Assembly: GCA_000470055.1 (NCBI GenBank)
Contig: HG326877.1
Location: forward strand, 372,001 to 436,000
Origin: Campylobacter coli 76339
GTDB taxonomy: Bacteria > Campylobacterota > Campylobacteria > Campylobacterales > Campylobacteraceae
Reading direction: 5' to 3'
DNA length: 64,000 bases
The notes below the pieces were generated by a model. It did not search any database and was not told the DNA's origin. It worked only from the letters and a program-made list of their open reading frames with translations. A program made the translations under genes and the position numbers. Below, piece after piece: positions 50,728 through 60,014 of the stretch (position 1 is the stretch's first letter; the number at the start of each line of letters is the position of its first letter).

Positions 50728-50912
50728 ATAAATTTAAGTATTTGCATATTTTGATATCGCGCTATGTTATCGTATTTTATATTAAATAAAAATTAAAATA
50801 TATGCATAATTAAATAGGAGATAAATATTCTTATTTTATTATAAGGATATAAAAAGTCTTTAATAAAATGGTTTGTATTTTTTAGTTCTAGCAGGGCGCT
50901 AGAACTAAAATA

Positions 50913-51569
50913 TCAATAAACAATAATATGTGCAATTTGAGGTCCGTGAACACCAAAAACAGTGATCAATTCTATATCTGCTGTTCTTGAAGGACCTGCG
51001 ATAAATAAAATATTTGTAGGCAAAATTTCATTTTCTGTTTTTACCAAATTCAAAGCTTCGCTAAGGCTTTTTACTATGTCTTCTTTTTTTAGCAGCACTA
51101 TGCAAAGCTTAGGAGCAAGACTTAGCATTCTAGGTTGTCCTTTACTTGAAGGTATCAAAGCAACGCCATGAGAGCTTACCCCAGCTCTTGCATGGATTAC
51201 GGAAAAATCGCTATGAAAAACTTCATGTCTTAAATTTTCAATTTCCTTATCAAAGCAAATTTTTTCTTCTGCTTGAATTTTATTTAAATCCAAACCCAAA
51301 TCAGTGCCATATATCATTTTTTTGTAGTTGTATTTCGTGATAATTTCATTGATTTTTTCTTCTAGGGTTTCTTTGGTAGCGTTTTCGACAATATATTTAT
51401 TATCACTCATTTTTTGTTTCATTTCAGCTAAGGCATCTTCTTTTGTTTGAATATGCTCTACAGGATCTATACTGGCTTGATAAGTAAAATCTTTTGCTTC
51501 ATAAGCTTCATTGAGTGCTGATAAAATTTTTTCTTTGCTTTTTTTAGAAATTTCATTGATTTTACTCAT
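50913..51569 (-). CDS. lutC: LUD-domain protein of the L-lactate oxidation complex (LutC-like)
   Basis: 218 residues with a LUD domain (FIAGPSRTADIELITVFGVHGP, about 191-212). Third component of the LutABC/LldEFG-type iron-sulphur lactate dehydrogenase. Its start overlaps lutB by 8 bp. In C. jejuni this operon (Cj0073c-Cj0076c) is known to support growth on L-lactate. Confidence 0.88.
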   Translation of the reverse strand: MSKINEISKKSKEKILSALNEAYEAKDFTYQASIDPVEHIQTKEDALAEMKQKMSDNKYIVENATKETLEEKINEIITKYNYKKMIYGTDLGLDLNKIQAEEKICFDKEIENLRHEVFHSDFSVIHARAGVSSHGVALIPSSKGQPRMLSLAPKLCIVLLKKEDIVKSLSEALNLVKTENEILPTNILFIAGPSRTADIELITVFGVHGPQIAHIIVY

Positions 51570-53001
51570 AAATTACCCCTTCCATAGCCTGAATTTCTTT
51601 ATATAGATCTTTCTTGATTTGAGGCAATTCTTTAAAAGCATACCATTTTTTAATCACCGGTAAAGCTCCTGATAAATTTTGTACAAACCAATTAAAATAA
51701 TGCGCTTTTGAAAGTGCAAAACTCCATCTTTCACCTTTTGTTGCTGCTTTTTTGAATTGTTTGAATGCAAAGGCTTCCATTGCGTTATGATGGATATTTT
51801 TTGCACCCATAGGTGGATTTTCTCCTTGTCCTATTTTATCGCATCTTAGTTTTCTAATCAGATCAGCTAAAGGAATTTGCACCGGACAAACTTCTGAGCA
51901 GCGTCCACAAAGCGAGCAGAAATTTAAAATATCGCCCGTGTGATCTATACCAAAAATATTTGGACTGATTACTTCACCAATAGGTCCTGGATAGGTGGTT
52001 TGATATGCGTGCCCTCCGATTTGATCATAAACAGGGCAAAAATTCATACAAGCCCCACATCGAATACAACGCAAAGCTTCATAATAATCTTTATGAGCTA
52101 GCATTTTGGTTCTATTGTGATCAAATAAGATCACATGCACTTCTTTTGGGCCGTCTAAATCTCCATTTTTGCGCGGGCCTGTGATGATATTATTATAAGT
52201 AGGTATAAATTGTCCTGTAGCTGAAGGAGTAAGTAAAGAAACCATAGTCGCTGCATCTTCAAAGCTTTCCATAACTTTTTCTACGCCACAAAGTGCGATG
52301 TGAATATCGGGTGCTGTGGTGCACATTCTACCATTTCCCTCATTTTCTATAAGCCAAAAAGCTCCTTCTCTTGACATGGCAAAATTTACTCCACTAAGTC
52401 CTAACTTTAAACCCTCAAAGTCTTTTCTTAAGTGATCTCTTGCTATGGCGTTTAAGCTTTCAGGTTCGTCATTTTCTAATTTTGCGCCGAGTTTGTCTTT
52501 AAAAATTTGACCTATTTCATGGCGATTTCTATGGATAGCAGGAACAACTATGTGCAAAGGAGGTTCTTCATTGAGTTGTAAAATAAGCTCTCCAAGATCG
52601 GTTTCTATGGCTTTTAAACCTTTTTTTTCTAAATAATGATTTAAGCCTATTTCCTCACTCGCCATCGACTTGCCTTTTAAAAGCTTGGTGATGTTTTTTT
52701 CACGCATAATCTCATAGACTATTTCACAAGCATCTTCATCGCTACTTGCCCAATGTACTTGTATGCCATTTTTTGTAGCGTTTTTTTCAAATTCCAAAAG
52801 TCTATCTTTTAAGCTCATTAAGGCGTTGTTTTTAGCTTGTTTTGCTTTAGCTCTTAATCCTTGCCAATCCTTAAATCTTGCATCGATGACCCCGAGTCTA
52901 TTTTTTTGCAAAGTATGCATAGCAGTCATCAAATTTTCACGCATTTGAATGTCGTTTAATTTAATATGAACAATTTCTTCGTGTGGAATTTTTTGACTCA
53001 T
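51562..53001 (-). CDS. lutB: Iron-sulphur protein of the L-lactate oxidation complex (LutB-like)
   Basis: 479 residues. N-terminal LUD domain, then two 4Fe-4S motifs: Cys312/315/318/322 (CIRCGACMNFC) and Cys362/365/368/372 (CSLCGRCSEVC). A C-terminal helical DUF3390-like part follows. It overlaps lutA by 4 bp and lutC by 8 bp, a tightly coupled operon. Confidence 0.92.
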   Translation of the reverse strand: MSQKIPHEEIVHIKLNDIQMRENLMTAMHTLQKNRLGVIDARFKDWQGLRAKAKQAKNNALMSLKDRLLEFEKNATKNGIQVHWASSDEDACEIVYEIMREKNITKLLKGKSMASEEIGLNHYLEKKGLKAIETDLGELILQLNEEPPLHIVVPAIHRNRHEIGQIFKDKLGAKLENDEPESLNAIARDHLRKDFEGLKLGLSGVNFAMSREGAFWLIENEGNGRMCTTAPDIHIALCGVEKVMESFEDAATMVSLLTPSATGQFIPTYNNIITGPRKNGDLDGPKEVHVILFDHNRTKMLAHKDYYEALRCIRCGACMNFCPVYDQIGGHAYQTTYPGPIGEVISPNIFGIDHTGDILNFCSLCGRCSEVCPVQIPLADLIRKLRCDKIGQGENPPMGAKNIHHNAMEAFAFKQFKKAATKGERWSFALSKAHYFNWFVQNLSGALPVIKKWYAFKELPQIKKDLYKEIQAMEGVIYE

Positions 53002-53735
53002 AATCTTTCTCCTTCCAAACGCTTAAATAAAAATTCATACAAGTGTATGCCTTTGACATCTAAACCCATTCTACGCATGGTTCCATCTATGTTTAAAAGA
53101 CAGCCTCCATCTCCACTGATGAGGTATTTTACTCCTGTATTTTGTATATCTTTAATCTTATTTCTTACCATAGCATTTGAAATTTCAGGCTCTTTTACAG
53201 AAAAAGTTCCTCCAAAACCGCAACATTCTTCTTCGTATTGTAATTCTATAAGTTCAACATTTTTAAGTTTTCTAATGAGGTTTTTACTTGCTTGTATGCT
53301 TTTTTGAACTCTTAAAGCATGGCAATTAGAATGCCAAGTCACTTTAATAGGCTCTCCTTTATCTTCATAATTTACATTTAAAACTTCATCAAGATATTGT
53401 GAAAGCTCTATAACACGGGAGCTAAAATCTTTCACTCTAGAAAATTCGGGCCTATCCTTGAAAAGCTCCTTGTAATCGTGACTCATCATACCTGCGCAAG
53501 ATCCACTAGGTACAACGATAGGATAATCTTTATCAAATAAATCTACATTGTATAAGGCTATTTCGCGACTTTCATTAAAATATCCTGAATTAAAAGAGGG
53601 TTGAGCACAACAGGTTTGATTTTTTTTAAAAATAACTTCCACTCCTTCTCGGCGCAAAAGTTTAATGCCATTAAGAACGCTTTCTTGCATAGCAGCAGTT
53701 CCTAAGCATGTGGCGTAAAAATACACCTTCTTCAT
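52998..53735 (-). CDS. lutA: Cys-rich subunit of the L-lactate oxidation complex (LutA-like)
   Basis: 245 residues with two CCG domains: CCAQPSFNSGY (about 42-52) with CAGMMSHDY, and the second with CHALR and EECCGFGGTFS (about 186-196). The family uses these for a heterodisulphide-reductase-type Fe-S site that passes lactate electrons on. First gene after lctP in the operon direction, 152 nt downstream of it. Confidence 0.9.
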   Translation of the reverse strand: MKKVYFYATCLGTAAMQESVLNGIKLLRREGVEVIFKKNQTCCAQPSFNSGYFNESREIALYNVDLFDKDYPIVVPSGSCAGMMSHDYKELFKDRPEFSRVKDFSSRVIELSQYLDEVLNVNYEDKGEPIKVTWHSNCHALRVQKSIQASKNLIRKLKNVELIELQYEEECCGFGGTFSVKEPEISNAMVRNKIKDIQNTGVKYLISGDGGCLLNIDGTMRRMGLDVKGIHLYEFLFKRLEGERL

Positions 53736-53854
53736 CTTTTCTCCTTGATTTTAAGAGATTTAATATAAACAATTATTCTAGCTTTAGAAAAATAAAATCA
53801 AAATTAAATCAATAATAAAAATATTTTCAAAATTTTTTCATTTAAAACTTACTT

Positions 53855-53883
53855 AAACTTGCAAGAATAAGTCTTGCAAGTTT
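53855..53883 (-). terminator. Hairpin after the lactate permease gene
   Basis: Perfect 12-bp stem (53855-53866 with 53872-53883) and 5-nt loop between lctP and lutA. It may separate or attenuate transcription between the permease and the dehydrogenase genes. Confidence 0.7.
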
Positions 53884-53887
53884 GTTT

Positions 53888-55555
53888 TTATTTGGCTACT
53901 ACTTCTGGAATGATTCCTGGTAAAAAGAATGCAATAATGCAAGTCCAAATTCCTATTAAAACAATCAAAGCTATAGAATATTTGAGTGTGAATTTGAAAA
54001 GATCAGATTCTTTACCTACAAGTCCAACGGCTGCACAAGCAATAGCTATGCTTTGAGGACTGATCATTTTTCCTACTACCCCACCTACAGAGTTTGCTGC
54101 TAAAAATAAAGCTTCACTAACACCCAATTTTTGCGCACTTACTTGTTGTAGGGTTCCAAAAAGTAAATTAGCACTTGTATCCGATCCTGTTAAGAAAACG
54201 CCAATCCAACCTATAATAGGTGAAAAGAATGCAAATGCATCTCCTGTATGAGCAAAAGCAAGTCCTAAGGTAGTACTCATGCCACTATTTTTAGAAATAA
54301 AAGCAAAGGCTACAACTAAACCTATAGTAAGACAAGGGATGGCCATTTCTTTTAGGGTAGCCCAAAAACATTCAGCAGCATCTTCAGCTTTTATTCTTAA
54401 AATAGCTATAGTTAAAAAAGCTGCGAGTAAAATCGCAGTTCCTGCTTGAGCTACAGTTTTACCATTGATAAGATCGATTCCAAGTCCTAAAGAAAGAGGT
54501 TTAGCTTCACCTATGCCCGTGATAGAAGGACTTAAAATACCACTTGTAAGATTGCTAAATTGTAAAGTAATGCTTGTATAGCTTAAAAAACCACCTTTAT
54601 CAAAGATAGCTTTAAACCAAGGTTGAGTCCAAATGATAATACAAACTATAAGTAGGATAAAAGGCGTCCAAGCTTTTAAAACTTCGCCCAATTTTAGAGT
54701 GTTATTCTCGCTAAAATGAGTTTCTCCATCTAATCTAAAAATATTTTTTGGTTTCCAAAATTTTAAAAAGATAGTTGTAACTGCTAAAGACACAATAGCT
54801 GAAATGATATCAGGAAGTTCGGCTCCTAAGTGATTCGAGCTCCAAAATTGTGTCGCTGTAAAGCTTAATGCTGCAACCAAAATGGCAGGAAAAGTTTCTT
54901 TTATCCCTTTAAAACCGTCCATTAAAAATACTATGAAAAAAGGTATGGTAAGGCTAAGTGGAACAAGCATTCTACCCACCATAGCAGACACAGAATGAGC
55001 TTCAATTCCTACTAAATTTGCCATAGCGATGATAGGAATTCCCACAGCACCAAAAGCAACAGGCGCGGTGTTTGCTATAAGACAAAGCCCTGCTGCTTGC
55101 AAAGGACGCAAACCAAGTCCTACTAAAAGAGCTGCTGTGATAGCTACTGGACCACCAAAACCTATAGCTCCTTCTAAGAAAGAGCCAAAACAAAAACCTA
55201 TCAAAATCACTTGAATTCGGTGATCAGGAGTGATGCTCATCACGCTTTTTTTAATGGTTTCAAAGGAACCTGATTTAATAGAAAGTTTATAGAGAAAAAT
55301 GGCCGCAATAATAATCCAAGCTATAGGCCACATACCATTTGTAAAGCCTTGTACAAAACTAGCACCTACTAAATTCCAAGGCATATCATAAACAAATAAA
55401 GCAATAACGCTTGCCAAAATTACAGTTAAAAAACCTGCTTGATAACCCTTTAGTTTGAAAAATACTAAACAAACCAAAAAGCAAAGAATGGGTAAAAAAG
55501 CAAATAAGGCACTGAGCCAAATGCTATTGAATGGATCATAAATTTGTTGCCACAT
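53888..55555 (-). CDS. lctP: L-lactate permease
   Basis: 555 residues with about 13 membrane helices, LctP/LldP family throughout (GFCFGSFLEGAIGFGGPVAITAALL at about 131-155 and FLTGSDTSANLLFGTLQ at about 465-481 are family signatures). It imports lactate by proton symport for the LutABC-type complex downstream. The start at 55555 has a GGAGAAA site. Confidence 0.93.
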   Translation of the reverse strand: MWQQIYDPFNSIWLSALFAFLPILCFLVCLVFFKLKGYQAGFLTVILASVIALFVYDMPWNLVGASFVQGFTNGMWPIAWIIIAAIFLYKLSIKSGSFETIKKSVMSITPDHRIQVILIGFCFGSFLEGAIGFGGPVAITAALLVGLGLRPLQAAGLCLIANTAPVAFGAVGIPIIAMANLVGIEAHSVSAMVGRMLVPLSLTIPFFIVFLMDGFKGIKETFPAILVAALSFTATQFWSSNHLGAELPDIISAIVSLAVTTIFLKFWKPKNIFRLDGETHFSENNTLKLGEVLKAWTPFILLIVCIIIWTQPWFKAIFDKGGFLSYTSITLQFSNLTSGILSPSITGIGEAKPLSLGLGIDLINGKTVAQAGTAILLAAFLTIAILRIKAEDAAECFWATLKEMAIPCLTIGLVVAFAFISKNSGMSTTLGLAFAHTGDAFAFFSPIIGWIGVFLTGSDTSANLLFGTLQQVSAQKLGVSEALFLAANSVGGVVGKMISPQSIAIACAAVGLVGKESDLFKFTLKYSIALIVLIGIWTCIIAFFLPGIIPEVVAK

Positions 55556-55944
55556 AGTGTTTTTTCTCCTTTATTTTTATTTTCATTTAAAGTTTCTTCA
55601 TTCTAACAAATTCTTAAAATATATATAGTAAAATTAAAATTTAGAGAAAATTATAAAGCCTCTATGCAGTATTTTGTGCAATTTGGTAACATATAAAAGA
55701 TGAAAATATATAAATAAAAAATAAAAATGAAATTATAATAAAATCGAATTTTAATGTTTTAATTCATCAAAACCAAGATTTTTTATTTTAATTTTTTAAA
55801 AAAGTTTTCATTATATAATAAATAGGCTTTTTGGATAAAAATTAAAAGTGACATTTTTTTAAGTATTTAATAATATAAATTTCAGTATAATTTCAAGCTT
55901 TTTACAGTTTAAATTTTTCATTATTTTTTATAAGGTTTAATTTA
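55556..55944. other. Divergent gap between lctP and the cydAB operon; no cdt genes
   Basis: 389-nt AT-rich stretch with no ORF. In C. jejuni NCTC 11168 the cytolethal distending toxin genes cdtABC lie exactly here, between lctP and Cj0080. None of their sequence is recognisable. The stretch must hold both divergent promoters. Confidence 0.75.
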
Positions 55945-56178
55945 ATGTATTTAAAATGTTTTTATTTCTTTTTTGTGCGAATTTTTAACTTTTATAAAGA
56001 AGGGTTTAAAAATCTTACCCTTGGAAAAACTTTATGGAAAATCATTCTTATAAAACTTTTTATAATGCTTGTTATACTTAAACTTTTTGTTTTTGATGTA
56101 AATTTCAATTCTATCTTTAAAAATGATAGCGAAAAAAGTAATTTTGTCATAGAAAATCTTATCAAGGAGAAACAATGA
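55945..56178 (+). CDS. DUF4492-type small membrane protein upstream of cydA
   Basis: 77 residues. FVRIFNFYKEGFKNLTLGKTLWKIILIKL fits the DUF4492 family, whose genes repeatedly precede cydA in epsilonproteobacteria and Bacteroidetes. One membrane helix lies at about 32-50. The gene overlaps cydA by 4 bp, so it is translationally coupled. A role in bd-oxidase assembly or as an extra subunit is inferred from context only. Confidence 0.75.
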   Translation: MYLKCFYFFFVRIFNFYKEGFKNLTLGKTLWKIILIKLFIMLVILKLFVFDVNFNSIFKNDSEKSNFVIENLIKEKQ

Positions 56179-57737
56179 GCGAACTTAGCAGTGTAGATTG
56201 GTCAAGAGCGCAGTTTGCATTAACCGCGCTTTATCATTTTTTATTTGTGCCTTTGACTTTGGGCTTGTCTTTTATTATTGCCATTATGGAAACTATTTAT
56301 GTAAAAACAGGCAATGAAAGATGGAAAAAAATCACTAAATTCTGGCTTTCTTTATTTGCTATCAATTTTGCCATTGGTGTAGCTACGGGCATTATTATGG
56401 AGTTTGAATTTGGAACCAACTGGGCAAATTATAGCTGGTTTGTGGGCGATATTTTTGGTGCTCCTTTGGCAGTTGAAGGCATAATGGCATTTTTCTTAGA
56501 GGCTACCTTTTTTGCTGTTATGTTTTTTGGCTGGGATAAGGTTTCTAAGAAATTCCATCTCATCTCAACTTGGTGTGTGGCTATAGGTAGTAATTTATCG
56601 GCGTTTTGGATTTTGGTTGCAAATGGTTGGATGCAATACCCTGTGGGAATGCAATTTAATCCCGATACAGCAAGAAATGAAATGCAAAGTTTTTTTGAAG
56701 TCGCATTTTCTCCTGTAGCAATTTCTAAATTTTTACATACTATAGGTAGTGGTTATGTGATTTCTGCTTTGTTTGTGATGGGAATTTCGGCTTGGTTTAT
56801 ATTAAAAGGGCGTCATATTATCGAAGCTAAGAAAAGTTTAGTTGTCGGTGCAAGTTTTGGGCTTGTTTGTTCGGTTTTCTTATTTTTTAGTGGGGATGAG
56901 AGTGCTTATCGTGTTACCCAAACACAACCTATGAAACTTGCTGCTATGGAAGGGGTTTATCAAGGTGAACACCGTGCAGGACTTGTTCCTTTTGGAATTT
57001 TAAATCCTAAGAAAACTATAGATAATAATGAAAGTGTGTTTTTATTTGATATTACCATACCTTATGCTTTATCTATATTGGGAAATCGCGATCCTCATTC
57101 TTTTGTGCCAGGTATCGAGGATTTAGTGTATGGAAATGAGGATAAGGGTATAGAATCCATGCAAGAGCGTATCGATAAAGGAAAAATCGCTATACAAGCT
57201 TTAAAAGATTATAAATTGGCTAAAGAAAATAATGATGAAGCAGCCATGGCAACTCATAAAAGTATTTTAGAGGAGAATTTTAAAGATTTTGGTTACGGTT
57301 ATTTAGAAAAACCAACAGATGCTATTCCGCCTGTGGCTTTAACTTTTTATAGTTTTCACATCATGGTAGCACTTGGAAGTTTATTTTTCTTACTTTTTAT
57401 CGCAACGCTTTATCTTACTATGGCAAATGATATCGAGAAATTTAGAAAAATTCTTTGGCTTTGTTTATTGTGTATTCCTTTAGGATATATTGCAGCAGAG
57501 GCAGGATGGATAGTTGCTGAAGTGGGTAGACAGCCTTGGGCTATACAAGATTTAATGACAGTAGATATAGCAGCAACTGAACTTGGAAAGGTTAATGTCC
57601 AAATTTCATTTTGGATTTTTGCAGTTTTATTTACTGCGCTTTTGATTGCAGAGATTAAAATCATGCTTACTCAAATCAAAAAAGGTTTTGATGTGCATGC
57701 AGGACATAGTACTCTTATGGGTAAAGGAGAAAAATAA
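56175..57737 (+). CDS. cydA: Cytochrome bd-type quinol oxidase subunit I (CioA type)
   Basis: 520 residues, nine membrane segments. His21 in ALYHFLFVPLTLG is a haem ligand; GDESAYRVTQTQPMKLAAMEG and GWIVAEVGRQPW are conserved CydA segments. The Q-loop is of the short type. The C. jejuni enzyme is known to be a cyanide-insensitive oxidase without haem d (CioAB). It oxidises menaquinol and reduces oxygen. It shares one base with cydB. Confidence 0.95.
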   Translation: MSELSSVDWSRAQFALTALYHFLFVPLTLGLSFIIAIMETIYVKTGNERWKKITKFWLSLFAINFAIGVATGIIMEFEFGTNWANYSWFVGDIFGAPLAVEGIMAFFLEATFFAVMFFGWDKVSKKFHLISTWCVAIGSNLSAFWILVANGWMQYPVGMQFNPDTARNEMQSFFEVAFSPVAISKFLHTIGSGYVISALFVMGISAWFILKGRHIIEAKKSLVVGASFGLVCSVFLFFSGDESAYRVTQTQPMKLAAMEGVYQGEHRAGLVPFGILNPKKTIDNNESVFLFDITIPYALSILGNRDPHSFVPGIEDLVYGNEDKGIESMQERIDKGKIAIQALKDYKLAKENNDEAAMATHKSILEENFKDFGYGYLEKPTDAIPPVALTFYSFHIMVALGSLFFLLFIATLYLTMANDIEKFRKILWLCLLCIPLGYIAAEAGWIVAEVGRQPWAIQDLMTVDIAATELGKVNVQISFWIFAVLFTALLIAEIKIMLTQIKKGFDVHAGHSTLMGKGEK

Positions 57738-58858
57738 TGTTTTTCGGTTTAGAGCTTGAGGGACTACAAATTTATTGGTGGGTGATTTTAAGTTTACTGG
57801 GCGGACTTTTGGTTTTTATGTTTTTTGTTCAAGGGGGTCAAACCTTAATCGATGAATTAAGTTCTGATGAACTTGAAAAAACAATGCTTGTAAACTCACT
57901 AGGTCGTAAATGGGAGCTTGGTTTTACTACTCTTGTACTTTTTGGTGGTGCTGCTTTTGCTGCTTTTCCACTTTTTTACAGTACAAGTTTTGGTGGAGCT
58001 TATTGGGCTTGGCTTTGTATTTTATTTTGCTTTATTTTGCAAGCTGTTGCTTATGAGTATCGTAAAAAAGAAAACAATGTCTATGGCTCTAAAACTTATG
58101 AAATTTTTCTTAAAATCAATGGTTATTTAGGAGTATTTTTAATTGGGGTTGCAATAAGCAGTTTTTTTAGTGGATCGCAGTTTATTTTAAATGAACACAA
58201 TTTTGTTTCTTGGCAAAATCCTTTGCGTGGCTTGGAGCTTTTGTTTAATCCTTTTAACTATCTTTTGGGTATTGCTTTAGTGTTTTTATCTAGAATTTTA
58301 GGCGCTGCTTATTTTATGAATAATATCAAAGATGAAAATATCAAAGCAAAAGCTGTTAAAAAACTTAGTATAAACAGTATTTTATTTTTGCCTTTTTTCT
58401 TAGGGTTTTTAGCGTGGATTTTCACAAAAGAAGGTTTTATGGTAGATAGAGGTATTGTGAGTATGGCTGGAAATGTATATTTATACAATTTTTTAGATAA
58501 TATTCTTTTTGCTATTTTATTTATCATTGGGGTTGTAATTGTGCTTTTGGGTATGGTGCAAGGATCAAAAGGATGCTCTAAAACGATTTTCACCTTAGGA
58601 ATTGGATCGGTTTTGACTGTTTTTGCTTTATTTTTGAGCATAGGACTTGGATCAAGCGCTTTTTATCCTTCGCTTAGCGATTTGCAAAGCTCTTTAACTA
58701 TACACAATGCGAGTTCGAGTTATTATACTCTTAGTGTAATGGCTTATGTATCTTTACTTATACCTTTTGTTTTGGCTTATATTATTTATGTTTGGAATGC
58801 GATGGATAAGGTAAAAATCACTCGTGAAGAAATGAAAGACAGTGAACACTTATATTAA
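57737..58858 (+). CDS. cydB: Cytochrome bd-type quinol oxidase subunit II (CioB type)
   Basis: 373 residues with eight or nine membrane helices. It begins FGLELEGLQIYWWVILSLLGG, matching CydB N-termini, and includes GRKWELGFTTLVLFGGAAFAAFP. Partner of CydA, scaffolding the haem subunit. A small CydX-like ORF starts 13 nt after its stop. Confidence 0.93.
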   Translation: MFFGLELEGLQIYWWVILSLLGGLLVFMFFVQGGQTLIDELSSDELEKTMLVNSLGRKWELGFTTLVLFGGAAFAAFPLFYSTSFGGAYWAWLCILFCFILQAVAYEYRKKENNVYGSKTYEIFLKINGYLGVFLIGVAISSFFSGSQFILNEHNFVSWQNPLRGLELLFNPFNYLLGIALVFLSRILGAAYFMNNIKDENIKAKAVKKLSINSILFLPFFLGFLAWIFTKEGFMVDRGIVSMAGNVYLYNFLDNILFAILFIIGVVIVLLGMVQGSKGCSKTIFTLGIGSVLTVFALFLSIGLGSSAFYPSLSDLQSSLTIHNASSSYYTLSVMAYVSLLIPFVLAYIIYVWNAMDKVKITREEMKDSEHLY

Positions 58859-58871
58859 TCAAGGAGAGAAA

Positions 58872-58976
58872 ATGCTACATGCTTTGTTTTTATTGGTTTG
58901 GCCTTTAGTGATTTATGTAAGCTATAAATTTATCATGCTTAATATCAATCAATTAGAAAAAGATAACAAACTATAA
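58872..58976 (+). CDS. CydX-like 34-residue membrane peptide
   Basis: ATG at 58872 with an AAGGAGAG site, stop at 58974-58976. The peptide has one membrane helix (MLHALFLLVWPLVIYVSYKF) and a short charged tail ending KDNKL. Single-helix peptides of 30-40 residues behind cydB (CydX/CbdX) stabilise the haems of bd oxidases in other bacteria. Position, length and topology fit; sequence similarity to CydX is weak, so the name is not assigned. Confidence 0.7.
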   Translation: MLHALFLLVWPLVIYVSYKFIMLNINQLEKDNKL

Positions 58977-59030
58977 AGTTCTTAAAGATTTAACCGATTT
59001 AGGATTAAATCTTTTCAAAATATTGCAATT

Positions 59031-59058
59031 TGCCCATATTTATATTATGGGCATTTTT
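59031..59058 (+). terminator. Terminator of the cydAB operon
   Basis: TGCCCATA (59031-59038) pairs with TATGGGCA (59046-59053), followed by T5. It sits between the operon and the convergent Crp/Fnr gene. Confidence 0.75.
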
Positions 59059-59059
59059 A

Positions 59060-59683
59060 TCATAAATCTTTCAAAAGTGTAATCTCTTTACGATTTTGTT
59101 GAATAAAACCTTCTTTTTGCATTGTTTTTAAAATTCGTGAAATAACTTCCCTAGTACTACCTAAATGTAAAGCTATTTCTTCATGAGTGAAAGTGATTTT
59201 TCCTTCTTTTGCATTTTCTTTAAGAAACATTTTAACCCTGTGATGAAGAGGAGTAAAAAGGGTTTGTTCTAAAATATTGATCAAAGAATTAAAGCGTTTA
59301 GCGATAAGATTAAGAGTGTAATTTGCTATCAAAGGATATTTATCTTTTAATTGAGAATATATTTTTACAGGAACAACTAAAATTTGAGTATCATCAAAAC
59401 TTTCTAGGGTGAGATTGTAAGATATAGTTTCAAAGATGCAATGAGAACAAATGACACATTCTTCATTTTGCTTCAGTTTAAAAACAGTGATTTCTTTAGC
59501 ATTTTGACCTAGGATAAATGCACGAAATCCTCCCTTTAAAACTATCACAAATCCTAAACAATCATCTAAAATCGTGTTTTTGTTAAACTCTTTAAAGTAT
59601 GATTTCTCTACCATATCTTCAAAGTCTTTGTTTTCAAGATTGTAGTTTTTAAAATATTCTTTTAAAATTTTTTCCTTATCCAA
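59060..59683 (-). CDS. Crp/Fnr-family transcriptional regulator
   Basis: 207 residues. N-terminal cyclic-nucleotide-binding-type beta-barrel (about 20-115), dimer helix (115-145), C-terminal winged HTH (about 163-205). The recognition helix STREVISRILKTM has Arg178, Glu179 and Arg183, the residues by which CRP reads GTGA. The barrel carries a C-x2-C-x2-C cluster (Cys76, 79, 82), which might sense redox or nitrosative stress (inference). It differs from NssR (Cj0466), whose sites are TTAAC-N4-GTTAA. It faces the small membrane gene at 59814 across a GTGA-N6-TCAC palindrome. Confidence 0.85.
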   Translation of the reverse strand: MDKEKILKEYFKNYNLENKDFEDMVEKSYFKEFNKNTILDDCLGFVIVLKGGFRAFILGQNAKEITVFKLKQNEECVICSHCIFETISYNLTLESFDDTQILVVPVKIYSQLKDKYPLIANYTLNLIAKRFNSLINILEQTLFTPLHHRVKMFLKENAKEGKITFTHEEIALHLGSTREVISRILKTMQKEGFIQQNRKEITLLKDL

Positions 59684-59741
59684 GATAGACTACCTTTACG
59701 AATTTAATTTTTATTGTATCTTTTTTAGATTAATTATCTTT

Positions 59742-59757
59742 AGTGACTTTTATCACT
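59742..59757. promoter_or_regulatory. Palindromic Crp-type operator
   Basis: AGTGA-CTTTTA-TCACT, a perfect inverted repeat matching the GTGA-N6-TCAC class. Its centre (59749.5) is about 41.5 nt ahead of the transcription start predicted from the TATACT box at 59779-59784, the classical place for activation. It fits the recognition helix of the adjacent regulator. Confidence 0.7.
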
Positions 59758-59813
59758 GACAATAAAATTTTTTTTATTTATACTTTGATCAAAACATACA
59801 AAAAGGAGAAGAA

Positions 59814-60014
59814 ATGAGTAAAGTAGAAAGAACAGTAAGAATAATTTTAGCATTGGTTATCTTTGGTGTGGGAGTTTACTATACATCTTGGTGGGCTTTG
59901 ATAGGATTCATTCCTTTGCTTACAGGTATTTTTGGCGTATGTCCTATAAGGGTTTGGACAGGAAAACAAGCTTGTCCTCTAGGAGTTTGTCCTATCTCTA
60001 AAAAGAAAGATTAA
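59814..60014 (+). CDS. DUF2892 (YgaP-like) small membrane protein
   Basis: 66 residues: KVERTVRIILALVIFGVGV, a second helix WWALIGFIPLLTGIFGVCPI, then Cys-containing tail (CPIRVW, ACPLGVCPI). This is the DUF2892 family, often fused to or beside rhodaneses and sulphur-handling proteins. An AAGGAGAAG site precedes the ATG. It is probably the target of the divergent Crp/Fnr regulator. Confidence 0.82.
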   Translation: MSKVERTVRIILALVIFGVGVYYTSWWALIGFIPLLTGIFGVCPIRVWTGKQACPLGVCPISKKKD

